Origin: Thiopseudomonas acetoxidans
Lineage (GTDB): Bacteria; Pseudomonadota; Gammaproteobacteria; Pseudomonadales; Pseudomonadaceae
Assembly (NCBI RefSeq): GCF_030362935.1
Contig: NZ_JAUCDY010000007.1
Span: 1-64,000 of the forward strand
Length of the DNA: 64,000 bases
Reading direction: 5' to 3'
Shown here: piece after piece, positions 1-9,514 of the stretch
Layout of the letters: the number at the start of each line of letters is the position of its first letter
Numbering within the stretch: the stretch's first letter is position 1
Notes under the pieces: model-generated
What the model saw: only the letters and a program-made list of their open reading frames with translations
The model's database searches: none
What the model was told of the DNA's origin: nothing
Position numbers and translations under genes: made by a program

Positions 1-75
1 GCGGACTCAGGAGGATTCGAACCTCCGACCGCTCGGTTCGTAGCCGAGTACTCTATCCAGCTGAGCTATGAGTCC
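1..75 (-). tRNA. tRNA-Arg (anticodon ACG), cut at window edge
   Basis: Read on the minus strand the sequence folds as a tRNA: the 7-bp acceptor GGACTCA pairs with TGAGTCC, there is a standard D arm, and an anticodon stem CTCGG/CCGAG encloses the loop CTACGAA, giving anticodon ACG (reads CGU, and CGC/CGA after inosine modification). The T arm has GGTTCGAATCC. The discriminator is G at position 2, and only the first C of the CCA lies inside the window. It sits just downstream of tRNA-Ser and csrA on the same strand. Confidence 0.95.
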
Positions 76-151
76 GTGTCGCTTAGTATAAGGCTTTTTG
101 TAACAAAATGTTAGCCTTACAAACAATCAAACAACATTACTTTACAACGTA

Positions 152-244
<93 letters not shown>

Positions 245-302
245 AACGGGAACGCATCATACCTACTTTTTTATTTATTGCAAAGTAATAATGCAAAAAA
301 GT

Positions 303-485
303 TTAAAGACCCGACTCTTCCTTTTCTTTTTGTATACGTTGATAGATTTCTTCGCGATGCACAGCGACGTCTTTGGGGGCATCTACACCAATACGCACTT
401 GATTCCCCTTAACTCCTAACACAGTAACGGTTACCTCATCACCAACCATTAATGTTTCACCTACACGGCGTGTTAAAATTAACAT
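303..485 (-). CDS. csrA: Carbon storage regulator CsrA/RsmA
   Basis: Encodes a 60-residue RNA-binding protein that binds GGA motifs in mRNA leaders and represses or stabilises transcripts for secondary metabolism, biofilm and motility. The start MLILTRRVGETL and the conserved GVKGNQVRIGVDAPK and VHREEIY segments are diagnostic. The start at 485 was chosen over an upstream in-frame ATG at 509 because it gives the invariant N-terminus and has AAGGAG seven bases upstream. It follows lysC by about 125 bp, with tRNA-Ser downstream, matching the alaS-lysC-csrA order of pseudomonads. The gap should hold its own promoter, but I could not assign one convincingly. Confidence 0.97.
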   Translation of the reverse strand: MLILTRRVGETLMVGDEVTVTVLGVKGNQVRIGVDAPKDVAVHREEIYQRIQKEKEESGL

Positions 486-610
486 TCCATTTCTCCTTGT
501 ATAAAGCAAATAAATACAGTCTGCATCTGTATTACTTAGTACACCATCAAAAACAACTCAACGGCATATTTTTTCTATCAAGTTAAATACCTTGATATCA
601 AAAATTTTTA

Positions 611-1846
611 TTAGGCATGAGCCACAGTTGGCACATCCAAACCAAACTCTGAATGCAGCGCGCGCACTGCTAATTCGGTATATTTTTCATCAATCACCAC
701 AGAAACCTTTATCTCTGAGGTGGAAATCATTTGGATATTAATATTCTCTTTCGCCAACGCTTCAAACATGCGGCTCGCCACCCCTGCATGGGAGCGCATC
801 CCAACACCTACGATAGACACTTTGGCTATGCTAGTAGTTCCGGCAATATCACGCGCGCCTATCTGCTCAGCAGTCTTGCGTAAGATATCCATAGCTTTTT
901 CGTAATCTAAACGGGCAACAGTAAAGGTTAAATCAGTGGTGTTGTCTTCCGCCACGTTCTGAACAATAACATCCACTTCTATATTCGCTGCGCTGATGGG
1001 GCCTAAAATCTTAAAGGCTACTCCCGGAGTGTCTGGCACACCACGAATAGTGAGCTTGCTTTCATCACGAGTAAACGCAATACCTGAAATAATTGGCTGT
1101 TCCATAGAGTTTTCTTGCTCCAGCGATATCAAAGTTCCCGGCCCATCCTGAAAGCTATGCAGCACTCGTAAAGGCACATTGTATTTACCCGCAAACTCCA
1201 CTGAACGAATCTGTAGGATTTTTGAGCCTAGACTGGCCATTTCCAACATTTCTTCGAAGGTTATGCGGTCAAGCCGGCGCGCATTGGCAACCACGCGCGG
1301 GTCGGTTGTGTAAACGCCATCCACATCGGTATATATCTGGCACTCGTCAGCCTTTAACACAGCCGCCAAAGCCACAGCAGTGGTATCTGAGCCGCCGCGA
1401 CCTAAGGTTGTAATGCTATTGTCAGGGTCTATGCCTTGGAAACCAGCGACCACCACCACTTTCCCTGCATCCAGCTGTTGGCGCACATGCGCGCCGTCAA
1501 TGTCTAGCACTCTGGCTTTTCCGTGCGCTGAATCGGTTCTAATGGGCACCTGCCAGCCCGTAAAAGACACCGCCGGCACGCCAGCCTTCTCTAGCGCCAT
1601 AACCAATAAAGCGATAGTAACCTGTTCACCGGTAGAGACCATGACATCCAATTCGCGCGGCGATGGTGTACTACTAATTTGTTTAGCCAAGTCCAACAAG
1701 CGATTGGTTTCGCCACTCATGGCTGACACCACCACGACCAACTGATCGCCCGCGCGATGAAAGCGCTGTATTTTAGCGGCCACCTGTGCGATTCGCTCAA
1801 CATTAGCTACCGAACTGCCACCAAACTTTTGTACCAATAAAGCCAT
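611..1846 (-). CDS. lysC: Aspartate kinase
   Basis: Phosphorylates L-aspartate to aspartyl phosphate, the first step to lysine, threonine, methionine and diaminopimelate. It is 411 residues, the usual length for the lysC type of pseudomonads. The N-terminal catalytic domain begins with VQKFGGSSV (ATP and aspartate binding), and TLGRGGSDTTAVAL lies near residue 150. Two ACT domains fill the C-terminus (about 260-400; the first includes the GVPDTPGVAFKI segment), the site of feedback by lysine and threonine in relatives. It is 20 bases downstream of alaS and probably co-transcribed with it. Confidence 0.97.
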   Translation of the reverse strand: MALLVQKFGGSSVANVERIAQVAAKIQRFHRAGDQLVVVVSAMSGETNRLLDLAKQISSTPSPRELDVMVSTGEQVTIALLVMALEKAGVPAVSFTGWQVPIRTDSAHGKARVLDIDGAHVRQQLDAGKVVVVAGFQGIDPDNSITTLGRGGSDTTAVALAAVLKADECQIYTDVDGVYTTDPRVVANARRLDRITFEEMLEMASLGSKILQIRSVEFAGKYNVPLRVLHSFQDGPGTLISLEQENSMEQPIISGIAFTRDESKLTIRGVPDTPGVAFKILGPISAANIEVDVIVQNVAEDNTTDLTFTVARLDYEKAMDILRKTAEQIGARDIAGTTSIAKVSIVGVGMRSHAGVASRMFEALAKENINIQMISTSEIKVSVVIDEKYTELAVRALHSEFGLDVPTVAHA

Positions 1847-1866
1847 TTAAGTTTGCTCTTAATCCA

Positions 1867-4491
1867 TCAATTTGCTTGCAAAACAAAGTTTTCAGCTAGC
1901 GCTAACGCTGTCGCCAGCTGGCTCGCATCGGTTCCGCCGCCTTGCGCCATGTCAGGACGACCACCTCCTTTACCGCCTACTTGAGCGGCAGCTTGACGCA
2001 TTAAATCGCCAGCCTTAAAGCGTGCGGTTAAATCTTTAGTAACTCCTGCTACTAGCACAACGCGATCATCCAGCAGCGAGCCTAATAAAATCACGCCGCT
2101 ACCCAGCTTGTTCTTTAACTGATCAACCAGCTCAAGCAAGGCCTTATTATCCAACCCATCTAGCTGTGCTGCTAATACCTTCACACCATTGACTGTTTGC
2201 GCCTGTGCGACCAAATCGCTACCAGCCGCACTGGCCGCCTTGGCTTTACTTTGCTGCAGCTCTTTTTCTAGCGTTTTATTCTGCTCTAGCACCGCTTGCA
2301 GCTTGTCTACCAGATTATCGCGATTAGCCTTGACCATACTCATCAACTGCTTAACCGTGCCTTCAGTGTTTTTCAGCCATTGCCAAGCCAGCTCACCCGT
2401 AATCGCCTCGATACGACGCACACCGGCTGCCACACCGCCTTCACTAGTGATTTTGAACACACCTATATCACCGGTGCGCTTGGCGTGTGTACCGCCGCAA
2501 AGCTCAACTGAATACCCATCACCCATGCTTAACACACGGACTTCACTACCGTATTTTTCACCAAACAAAGCCAAAGCGCCTTTTTTCTTGGCGGTTTCAA
2601 TATCGGTCAGCTCAGTACAAATTTCGGTATTGTTGCGAATATGCTGGTTTACGCGGTCTTCTAGCGCGGTTATTTGTTCTGCGCTCAGGGCTTCAAAATG
2701 ACTAAAGTCAAAACGTAAACGCTGGCTGTCAACCAAAGAACCTTTTTGCTGGACATGCTCACCCACGATTTCACGCAGTGCTGCATGCAATAAGTGCGTG
2801 GCCGAGTGATTCAGCACAGTCGCTTGACGCACTCCAGAATCCACCTGCGCTTGCACCCAAGTGCCGTTATTCAGCTCACCTTCGAGCAGCATGCCATGAT
2901 GTAAGAATGCATCACCCGCCTTGGTCGTATCGCGCACTTCAAACCGCACGCCTGGCGCCAGCAAATAGCCGCAATCACCCACCTGACCACCTGACTCAGC
3001 GTAGAAAGGTGTTTTATCCAACACCACGACCAGCTCATCACCAGCGCTAGCGTGCTCAGCCGTTTGACCGTCTTTTAGCAAACTCACTATTTGCGCGCTG
3101 GCTTCTAAGTCAGTGTAACCAAGGAAGTCGGTCTGCCCCTCTACTTTGATTAAGCTGTTGTAATCAATACCGAAAGAGCTGGCTGAGCGTGCGCGCTCAC
3201 GTTGCGCTTGCATCTCTCGCTCAAAGCCTTCTTCATCCACAGTTAACTCGCGTTCACGGGCAATATCAGCGGTTAAATCCATGGGAAAACCGTAGGTGTC
3301 ATAGAGTTTAAACACTACTTCACCGGGGATAACTGTGCCGGATAACTCTGCCAAGTCTGCTTCTAAAATGCGCAACCCCTGCTCAAGTGTCTTGGCGAAT
3401 TGTTCTTCTTCGTTTTTAAGCACACGCTCAATCTGCGCTTGTTGTTGCTTTAACTCAGGGAAAGCGTTGCCCATTTCTGCAACCAAAGCGGCGACAATTT
3501 TGTAGAAAAATCCGCTTTGTGCGCCTAGCTTGTGTCCATGGCGGCACGCACGGCGAATGATGCGCCGCAATACATAACCACGCCCATCGTTAGCAGGTAA
3601 TACACCGTCGGCAATCAGGAAGCTGCACGAACGAATATGGTCAGCCACCACTTTTAATGAGGGGTCATCGTTATTTTCACAGCCGATTGCAGCAGCCGCT
3701 GCGGTTAGCAAGTTTTGGAATAAATCGATTTCATAGTTGGAGTTCACATGCTGCATCACTGCACTAATACGCTCCAAGCCCATCCCGGTATCCACACTAG
3801 GCGCAGGCAAAGAATGCATCTGACCGTCCGCAGTACGGTTAAACTGCATAAATACGTTATTCCAAATTTCGATATAGCGATCGCCATCTTCTTCAGGAGA
3901 ACCCGGTGGCCCACCCCAAATATGTTCGCCATGGTCGAAAAAGATTTCCGTGCAAGGTCCACAAGGACCTGTATCACCCATGGCCCAGAAGTTATCTGAC
4001 ACATAGGGTGTATCGCCTTCATCACCGATACGAATCAAGCGCTCTGCTGGCACACCAATTTCTTTGTGCCAAATATCATAAGCTTCGTCATCGGTGTGAT
4101 ACACAGTCACCCAGAGTTTTTCTTGGGGTAGATTTAACCAAGCTTCGCTGGTTAGAAACTCCCATGCGTAATGAATTGCATCGCGCTTGAAATAGTCGCC
4201 AAAGCTGAAGTTACCCAGCATTTCAAAGAAAGTGTGGTGACGTGCGGTATAACCTACGTTTTCTAAGTCGTTATGCTTGCCACCTGCACGCACACATTTC
4301 TGACTGCTTGCCGCACGGGTATAGGGACGCTTTTCGAGTCCTAAAAAACTGTCTTTAAACTGATTCATTCCAGCGTTGGTAAACAACAAGGTGGGATCAT
4401 TGTCCGGCACCAAGGAACTGGAAGGTACACGCGTGTGCCCTTTTTCTTCAAAAAACTTTAAGAAAGCTTCGCGAATTTCAGCGCTTTTCAT
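1867..4491 (-). CDS. alaS: Alanyl-tRNA synthetase
   Basis: Charges tRNA-Ala and edits mischarged serine and glycine. With the start at 4491 the protein is 874 residues and begins MKSAEIREAFLKFFEEKGH, the family N-terminus. An in-frame ATG four codons upstream (4503) is the alternative, and neither has a strong ribosome binding site. The class II core has RHHTFFEMLGNFSFGD near residue 90. The editing domain has the zinc motifs HSATHLLH (HxxxH) and CGGTHAKRTGDIG (CxxxH). The C-terminal domain ends GGKGGGRPDMAQGGG, the glycine-rich C-Ala signature. lysC follows on the same strand. Confidence 0.97.
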   Translation of the reverse strand: MKSAEIREAFLKFFEEKGHTRVPSSSLVPDNDPTLLFTNAGMNQFKDSFLGLEKRPYTRAASSQKCVRAGGKHNDLENVGYTARHHTFFEMLGNFSFGDYFKRDAIHYAWEFLTSEAWLNLPQEKLWVTVYHTDDEAYDIWHKEIGVPAERLIRIGDEGDTPYVSDNFWAMGDTGPCGPCTEIFFDHGEHIWGGPPGSPEEDGDRYIEIWNNVFMQFNRTADGQMHSLPAPSVDTGMGLERISAVMQHVNSNYEIDLFQNLLTAAAAAIGCENNDDPSLKVVADHIRSCSFLIADGVLPANDGRGYVLRRIIRRACRHGHKLGAQSGFFYKIVAALVAEMGNAFPELKQQQAQIERVLKNEEEQFAKTLEQGLRILEADLAELSGTVIPGEVVFKLYDTYGFPMDLTADIARERELTVDEEGFEREMQAQRERARSASSFGIDYNSLIKVEGQTDFLGYTDLEASAQIVSLLKDGQTAEHASAGDELVVVLDKTPFYAESGGQVGDCGYLLAPGVRFEVRDTTKAGDAFLHHGMLLEGELNNGTWVQAQVDSGVRQATVLNHSATHLLHAALREIVGEHVQQKGSLVDSQRLRFDFSHFEALSAEQITALEDRVNQHIRNNTEICTELTDIETAKKKGALALFGEKYGSEVRVLSMGDGYSVELCGGTHAKRTGDIGVFKITSEGGVAAGVRRIEAITGELAWQWLKNTEGTVKQLMSMVKANRDNLVDKLQAVLEQNKTLEKELQQSKAKAASAAGSDLVAQAQTVNGVKVLAAQLDGLDNKALLELVDQLKNKLGSGVILLGSLLDDRVVLVAGVTKDLTARFKAGDLMRQAAAQVGGKGGGRPDMAQGGGTDASQLATALALAENFVLQAN

Positions 4492-4589
4492 AGGGTTATC
4501 CATTACTTAAAATTGCAACAGGTAACTGCATCCAATTAGCAGCCACATAAAATAATATATTCTCAGTCAACATACTCATTAATTAGATC

Positions 4590-4633
4590 AAACAGCCCCA
4601 TAGGTGATTTCTATCGACCAAAGATGGCTGTTT
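4590..4633 (-). terminator. Possible weak terminator hairpin
   Basis: An 8-bp stem, AAACAGCC with GGCTGTTT, encloses a 28-base loop that has a smaller ATAG/CTAT stem. It lies just past the stop of the small gene at 4638-4928, in the 140-bp gap before alaS. On the minus strand the following T run is short (three T), so termination may be weak or the hairpin may have another role. Confidence 0.3.
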
Positions 4634-4637
4634 TTAT

Positions 4638-4928
4638 TTAATTATGCTGACAGTCGGGACCATGTTCGTGCTCATCTTCATCGGCGTAGCCCTCGGCAGA
4701 CTCCATCTCTAGCTCCAAGCTCACGAGGTTAGTCGCCATAGGGCGTAATAAAAGATTGGCATACTCGGTATCCCCTTCTTCTACATCTACGCCAATCATT
4801 AACTGATTACCGCCAACATGCTGAATCCAGATTTCTTTGCCTTGCCAAATAACGGCTATACGTGAACAAGAGGTTTCTAGCTGAGTGCCATCAGCATCTT
4901 CTAAAAGCACAGCAAAGGGTTTATTCAT
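4638..4928 (-). CDS. Small conserved hypothetical protein beside argD
   Basis: A 96-residue protein beginning MNKPFAVLLEDADGTQ, overlapping the aminotransferase stop by 4 bases (ATGA), so the two are translationally coupled. I recognise the position: pseudomonads carry a small uncharacterised gene between alaS and the aru genes. There is no signal peptide or membrane segment. The body looks beta-rich, with WQGKEIWIQHVGGNQ near residue 30. The C-terminus is very acidic and ends DEDEHEHGPDCQHN, a cluster of histidines, acids and one cysteine that could bind a metal. No function is assigned. Confidence 0.8.
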   Translation of the reverse strand: MNKPFAVLLEDADGTQLETSCSRIAVIWQGKEIWIQHVGGNQLMIGVDVEEGDTEYANLLLRPMATNLVSLELEMESAEGYADEDEHEHGPDCQHN

Positions 4929-6160
4929 TTGTTTGTCTCGTCATTTTCGGTAATTTTTTGTACAGCTCGCTCAAAACGCTGCAAGCCTTCTTCAATTTCA
5001 GTGGGCTCAATAATTAAGCTGGGGGCGAAACGTACCACCTCTGGCCCAGCCATCAACACCAGCAAATTTTCTTTTTCAGCAGCGGCTAAAAACTGTGCTG
5101 CTTTGCCTTGCCAAGCTTCACTGAGCACTGCGCCAATCAACAAACCTTTGCCACGTACCTGCTGAAAAACACCGTACTTCTCACCCAGTTGCTGCAAGCG
5201 TTGCGTTAATATCTCGCCGCGCTCTAACACGCCTTGCAACACAGTCGGCGTATTAATAATATCTATCACTGCACCGCCCACAGCACATGCCAAGGGGTTA
5301 CCGCCAAAGGTTGTACCGTGCGTGCCGACACTAAAGTGCTTGGCATAACGTTCTAATGTGAGCATGGCAGAGACTGGGAAACCACCACCCAAACTTTTAG
5401 CTATAGTAAGAATATCCGGCTCAACACCATAGTGCTCATAAGCAAATAACTTACCTGTTCGCCCCATACCGGTTTGCACTTCATCAAAAATTAACAGTGC
5501 TTGGTGCTGCTCACAAAGCTCACGCACCCGTTGCAGATAGGCTAAATCAGCCGGTAAGACACCGCTTTCGCCCTGAATAGGCTCAAGAATCACGGCACAG
5601 GTGCGACTTGAAATAGCCTTTTCCATGGCCGCAATATCATTGTAAGGCACATGCGTAATGCCTTCAGGACGCGGACCAAAACCTTCAGAATACTTTGGCT
5701 GCCCACCGACATTGACGGTAAAGACTGTACGTCCATGAAAGCTATTAACCGTTGAAATAATTTCGTGCTTCTGCGGACCAAAATCGTCATGAGCAACTTT
5801 GCGCGCCAGTTTTAACGCGGCTTCGTTGGCTTCAGCGCCGGAATTACTAAAAAACACACGCTCAGCAAAGCTGGCTTTAATAAGTTTGTCAGCCAAGCGT
5901 AGCGCCGGCTCGTTAGTAAACACGTTAGACACATGCCAAAGCTTCTGTGCTTGCTCAGTTAGCGCTTGCACCAATGCTGGATGGCAATGCCCCAGCGCAT
6001 TTACCGCAATGCCGCCAGCAAAGTCTATGAGTTCGCGTCCACTCTGATCCCATACGCGCGAGCCCATGCCGCGCACAGGTACAAACGCTGCGGGCGCATA
6101 ATTGGGGACCATCACTCGATCAAAATCAGCCCGCTCGACTGGGGCTTGTTGCGTGGACAT
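4925..6160 (-). CDS. argD: Acetylornithine / succinylornithine aminotransferase
   Basis: PLP-dependent class III aminotransferase of 411 residues. It interconverts N-acetylornithine and the semialdehyde in arginine synthesis, and in pseudomonads the same enzyme (AruC) uses succinylornithine in arginine catabolism. Visible motifs are FFSNSGAEANEAALKLAR near residue 105, LIFDEVQTGMGRTG near 225, and the PLP-lysine site ILTIAKSLGGGFP near 258. A good AGGAG precedes the start. In Pseudomonas this gene heads an aru operon, but here it is followed only by one small gene and then alaS. A role in arginine synthesis is therefore the likelier one. Confidence 0.93.
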   Translation of the reverse strand: MSTQQAPVERADFDRVMVPNYAPAAFVPVRGMGSRVWDQSGRELIDFAGGIAVNALGHCHPALVQALTEQAQKLWHVSNVFTNEPALRLADKLIKASFAERVFFSNSGAEANEAALKLARKVAHDDFGPQKHEIISTVNSFHGRTVFTVNVGGQPKYSEGFGPRPEGITHVPYNDIAAMEKAISSRTCAVILEPIQGESGVLPADLAYLQRVRELCEQHQALLIFDEVQTGMGRTGKLFAYEHYGVEPDILTIAKSLGGGFPVSAMLTLERYAKHFSVGTHGTTFGGNPLACAVGGAVIDIINTPTVLQGVLERGEILTQRLQQLGEKYGVFQQVRGKGLLIGAVLSEAWQGKAAQFLAAAEKENLLVLMAGPEVVRFAPSLIIEPTEIEEGLQRFERAVQKITENDETNK

Positions 6161-6185
6161 GAAACACTCTCCTTTCTAAACGGAC

Positions 6186-6207
6186 AAGGCTGGCATACGC
6201 CAGCCTT
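6186..6207 (-). terminator. Hairpin between cysG and argD
   Basis: A perfect 9-bp stem, AAGGCTGGC with GCCAGCCTT, has a 4-base loop and sits between the cysG stop and the argD ribosome binding site. On the minus strand it would end or attenuate cysG transcription, but the T run after it is poor, so its efficiency is uncertain. Confidence 0.5.
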
Positions 6208-6261
6208 AATAAAACCTAATATAAACGATTTAAGTTGCTTAGTTTAAACCTATAACAGCGA

Positions 6262-7683
6262 CTACACTAGAGCACAGGCAGTCTCTGTTACGCTCTTTTT
6301 GCTCTTTTCACTAAACCAAGACAAGCGCTCTTTCAGGGAAACCACCTCACCCACTATGATCAAGCTAGGGCTTTGTACCTGCTCGGCAATAATTTTAATA
6401 GCGATATCGGCTAAACAACCAACAATAACTCGCTGCTCGGGCGTAGTACCACGCTCAATAACTGCTACCGGTGTTTCTGATGAGCGTCCGTGCGCCATTA
6501 GCTGTTTAGCTATATCAGGCAAAGTACCCAAACCCATATAAAACACCACTGTCTGGCTGTTAGACACAAGCTCAGTCCAGGGTAAGTTTAAGCTGCCATC
6601 CTTTGGGTGCCCGGTAACAAAGCGTACCGACTGCGCGTAGTCTCTATGGGTTAACGGTATACCGGCATAGCTAGAGCAACCCGCAGCAGAGGTAATTCCC
6701 GGCACCACTTGAAACGGCACACCGTGCTGGGCTAGTTCTTCGATTTCTTCTCCGCCGCGACCAAAAATAAAAGGGTCACCGCCTTTTAAACGTAACACCC
6801 GTTTGCCTTGCTTGGCCAGGTCAACCAGTTTTTGGTTTATTTGCTCTTGCGGCAAACTGTGATTCGAGGCTGCTTTACCTACATAGACCCGGTCTGCGTC
6901 ACGGCGGCACATGTCTACAATGGCCGGCGCTACTAAGCGGTCATACAGCACCACATCGGCTTGCTGCATCAAGCGTAACGCTTTAAAGGTCAGCAAGTCT
7001 GGGTCGCCTGGGCCAGCGCCGACCAAATACACCTCGCCCTGCGTTTTAGCTTGCGGCGCGTCCAACTTATTCTGCACTGCTTGTTCAGCCTGTTGGATTT
7101 TCCCTGCAAATACTTGCTCAGCAATCGGCCCCTGTAATACTTCTTCCCAAAATACGCGTCGCTCATCTACCCCAGCGAGACGATCTTTGGCCTGCTGACG
7201 AAACTTTTGTGCCAGTTGCGCCAAGCGACCGTAAGTGGCTGGAATCACCGTTTCTATTTTTGCACGCACTAAACGCGCTAACACAGGCGCATGTCCACCA
7301 CTGGATACAGCTACCATTAAAGGCGAACGATCAACTATGGCTGGGAATATAACTGTACACAGCTCAGGGGTATCCACTACGTTAACCGGAATACCCAGTT
7401 GTTTGGCTTCGTGCGCGACCTGCTGATTAACCGAGAAACTTTCTGTTGCGGCAATGACCAAACAATAACCAGCGCACGTACCCGCCTGATATGCCTGCAG
7501 CTCATAGGTGCCACCATGCTTTTGCAACAGTTGTTCTAACTGTGGGTGTATCTCCAGGGTAACCACGTGCACTAAAGCACCGGCCTGGCACAGCAAATGT
7601 GCTTTGCGTAACGCAACCTCTCCACCACCCACTAATAATACGGGCTGCTGCTGCAAGCGATGAAATAACGGCAAATAATCCAT
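6262..7683 (-). CDS. cysG: Sirohaem synthase CysG (fused CysGB/CobA)
   Basis: Trifunctional enzyme that makes sirohaem for sulfite and nitrite reductases. The N-terminal half (about 1-200) is the precorrin-2 dehydrogenase/ferrochelatase with the NAD-binding LLVGGGEVALRKAHLL. The C-terminal half (from about 217) is the uroporphyrinogen III methyltransferase with VYLVGAGPGDPDLLT, LRLKGGDPFIFGRGGEE and PGITSAAGCSSYAGIPLTHR. The length of 473 residues is typical of the full fusion. AAGGAAT precedes the ATG. serS lies upstream on the same strand, about 130 bp away, as in Pseudomonas. Confidence 0.96.
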   Translation of the reverse strand: MDYLPLFHRLQQQPVLLVGGGEVALRKAHLLCQAGALVHVVTLEIHPQLEQLLQKHGGTYELQAYQAGTCAGYCLVIAATESFSVNQQVAHEAKQLGIPVNVVDTPELCTVIFPAIVDRSPLMVAVSSGGHAPVLARLVRAKIETVIPATYGRLAQLAQKFRQQAKDRLAGVDERRVFWEEVLQGPIAEQVFAGKIQQAEQAVQNKLDAPQAKTQGEVYLVGAGPGDPDLLTFKALRLMQQADVVLYDRLVAPAIVDMCRRDADRVYVGKAASNHSLPQEQINQKLVDLAKQGKRVLRLKGGDPFIFGRGGEEIEELAQHGVPFQVVPGITSAAGCSSYAGIPLTHRDYAQSVRFVTGHPKDGSLNLPWTELVSNSQTVVFYMGLGTLPDIAKQLMAHGRSSETPVAVIERGTTPEQRVIVGCLADIAIKIIAEQVQSPSLIIVGEVVSLKERLSWFSEKSKKSVTETACALV

Positions 7684-7815
7684 ATTTATTCCTTAACGGC
7701 TCTAGCAGCCTAACTATGATAGTGATGCTGTGGCACTGTACGAACAAAGCAGCTAAAAGGCTATTGTTTCAAATCAAGTTTAAATCTTAGCATGGCTAAG
7801 CTTACTTAAATGCTG

Positions 7816-9099
7816 CTAGGCGTTAATCACCTCAATGCCACCCATATAAGGCTGCAACACCGCTGGTACACGAATACTGCCATCAGCTTGTTGATAATTT
7901 TCAATCACCGCCACCAGAGTCCGCCCAATTGCTAGTCCTGAGCCGTTAAGCGTATGCACTAATTCTGTCTTGCCTGATTCTGGATTACGAAAGCGCGCCT
8001 GCATACGGCGAGCTTGGAAGTCTGTGCAGTTGGAACATGAAGAGATTTCGCGGTACTTATCCTGGCTCGGCACCCAGACTTCTAGATCATAGGTTTTACT
8101 GGCAGAAAAGCCCATATCACCCGTACACAGCGCCATTACTCGATAAGGCAGTTCTAATGCTTGCAAGATTTTTTCAGCATGGCCAGTCAGCTCTTCCAGT
8201 GCAGCAAAGGAGTGTTCGGGGTGCACAATTTGTACTAACTCTACCTTGTCAAACTGATGCTGGCGAATCATACCGCGTGTATCACGACCGGACGCTCCGG
8301 CCTCACTACGAAAACACGGACTGTGTGCTACGAGTTTAATCGGCAGCTGTTGCGCTGCCAAAATTTCACCCGCCACCAGATTGGTTAAGGACACCTCAGC
8401 CGTTGGGATCAAATACAAGGGCGTTTGTTCAGCACGTTCAATACGAAACAAGTCCTCAGAAAACTTTGGCAACTGACCCGTACCCTGCAATGCGCTGGCT
8501 TGCACCAAGTAAGGCGTATAGGTTTCCTGATAACCATGCTCAGCGGTATGAGTATTCAACATAAATTGCGCCAGTGCTCGGTGTAAACGGGCAATGCCAT
8601 TGCGCATGACGGCAAAGCGCGCACCTGATAGCTTGGCCGCATTAGTAAAATCAAGACCACCCAGCTGCTCACCTAACTCAACATGGTCTTTCACCGGAAA
8701 ACCAAAGGTTTTAGGCTCACCCCAACGGCGTATTTCTTGATTGTCGTTCTCATCTGCACCCACAGGTACGGAGGCGTCAGGCAGGTTAGGCATACCGAGC
8801 AAAATATCATCAATGGCTTGCTGCACCTGTTCTAGTTCTTGCTTGGCGCTATCCAGATCCGCGCCCAGCTGGTCGACTGCCGCCAACAAAGGGGCAATAT
8901 CTTCTCCACGTGCTTTGGCTTGACCAATGTATTTTGCACTACTGTTGCGCTCGGCTTGTAACTGCTCGGTACGCGTCTGCACTTCTTTGCGTTGTGCTTC
9001 TAAGGTCTCAATGCGCGCAACGTCTAAAACATAGCCTCGCGTCGCTAAGGCTTCTGCCAGTTGCTGTGGCTGTGTACGTACTGTTCTTGAATCCAGCAT
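7816..9099 (-). CDS. serS: Seryl-tRNA synthetase
   Basis: Charges tRNA-Ser and tRNA-Sec; 427 residues, the family length. The N-terminal arm is the expected antiparallel coiled coil (about 28-100) that grips the long variable arm of tRNA-Ser. Class II motif 2 is FRSEAGASGRDTRGMIRQHQF near 262 and motif 3 is NGSGLAIGRTLVAVIENYQ near 380. It is followed by cysG and preceded by crcB-rarA-lolA-ftsK on the same strand, the standard pseudomonad order. Confidence 0.97.
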   Translation of the reverse strand: MLDSRTVRTQPQQLAEALATRGYVLDVARIETLEAQRKEVQTRTEQLQAERNSSAKYIGQAKARGEDIAPLLAAVDQLGADLDSAKQELEQVQQAIDDILLGMPNLPDASVPVGADENDNQEIRRWGEPKTFGFPVKDHVELGEQLGGLDFTNAAKLSGARFAVMRNGIARLHRALAQFMLNTHTAEHGYQETYTPYLVQASALQGTGQLPKFSEDLFRIERAEQTPLYLIPTAEVSLTNLVAGEILAAQQLPIKLVAHSPCFRSEAGASGRDTRGMIRQHQFDKVELVQIVHPEHSFAALEELTGHAEKILQALELPYRVMALCTGDMGFSASKTYDLEVWVPSQDKYREISSCSNCTDFQARRMQARFRNPESGKTELVHTLNGSGLAIGRTLVAVIENYQQADGSIRVPAVLQPYMGGIEVINA

Positions 9100-9142
9100 A
9101 AATACTCACTTATTGTGTTTTGTGTTCACTAAAAATTAATAA

Positions 9143-9514
9143 TCAAGCAACTAAGCTTCTACCTATCCACCAACCGCAGCCCGTCGCCAGCACTGCACCC
9201 ACAAGGGTCAATAGCAGATAAACACCCGCTTGCAGTAAGCGGTCGCTGGATAACAGCTGCCATAACTCAAGAGAGAATGCAGACAGGGTGGTAAAACCAC
9301 CAAGTATACCTGTGATCAACGCTAAGCGAAGCAGTGGGTTTTCTGCACGAGTAGCGAAATAAGCCGCTGCAATACCAATTAACAGGCTGCCTAGCAGATT
9401 AACTAGCAAAGTGCCCCAGTACGCCGACACGTGCTGACTGACCAACAAGCCACTTAGATAACGCAACACACTACCTAGGGCACCGCCCAAGCCAACCCAG
9501 ATGATGGCGCTCAT
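9143..9514 (-). CDS. crcB: Fluoride ion channel CrcB (Fluc)
   Basis: A 123-residue inner-membrane protein with four hydrophobic segments that forms dual-topology dimers exporting fluoride. Family signatures are VGLGGALGSVLRYL at the N-terminus, LLVNLLGSLLIG near residue 40 and ILGGFTTLSAFSLE near 70. The start overlaps the rarA stop by 4 bases, so it is probably translated from the rarA message. I see no fluoride riboswitch, and the overlap leaves no room for one directly upstream. Confidence 0.93.
   Translation of the reverse strand: MSAIIWVGLGGALGSVLRYLSGLLVSQHVSAYWGTLLVNLLGSLLIGIAAAYFATRAENPLLRLALITGILGGFTTLSAFSLELWQLLSSDRLLQAGVYLLLTLVGAVLATGCGWWIGRSLVA

Noticed and set aside
2189..2701. 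170-codon open frame antisense to alaS
   Set aside because: Antisense shadow; the cysteine- and serine-rich translation is typical of the reverse of a real gene.
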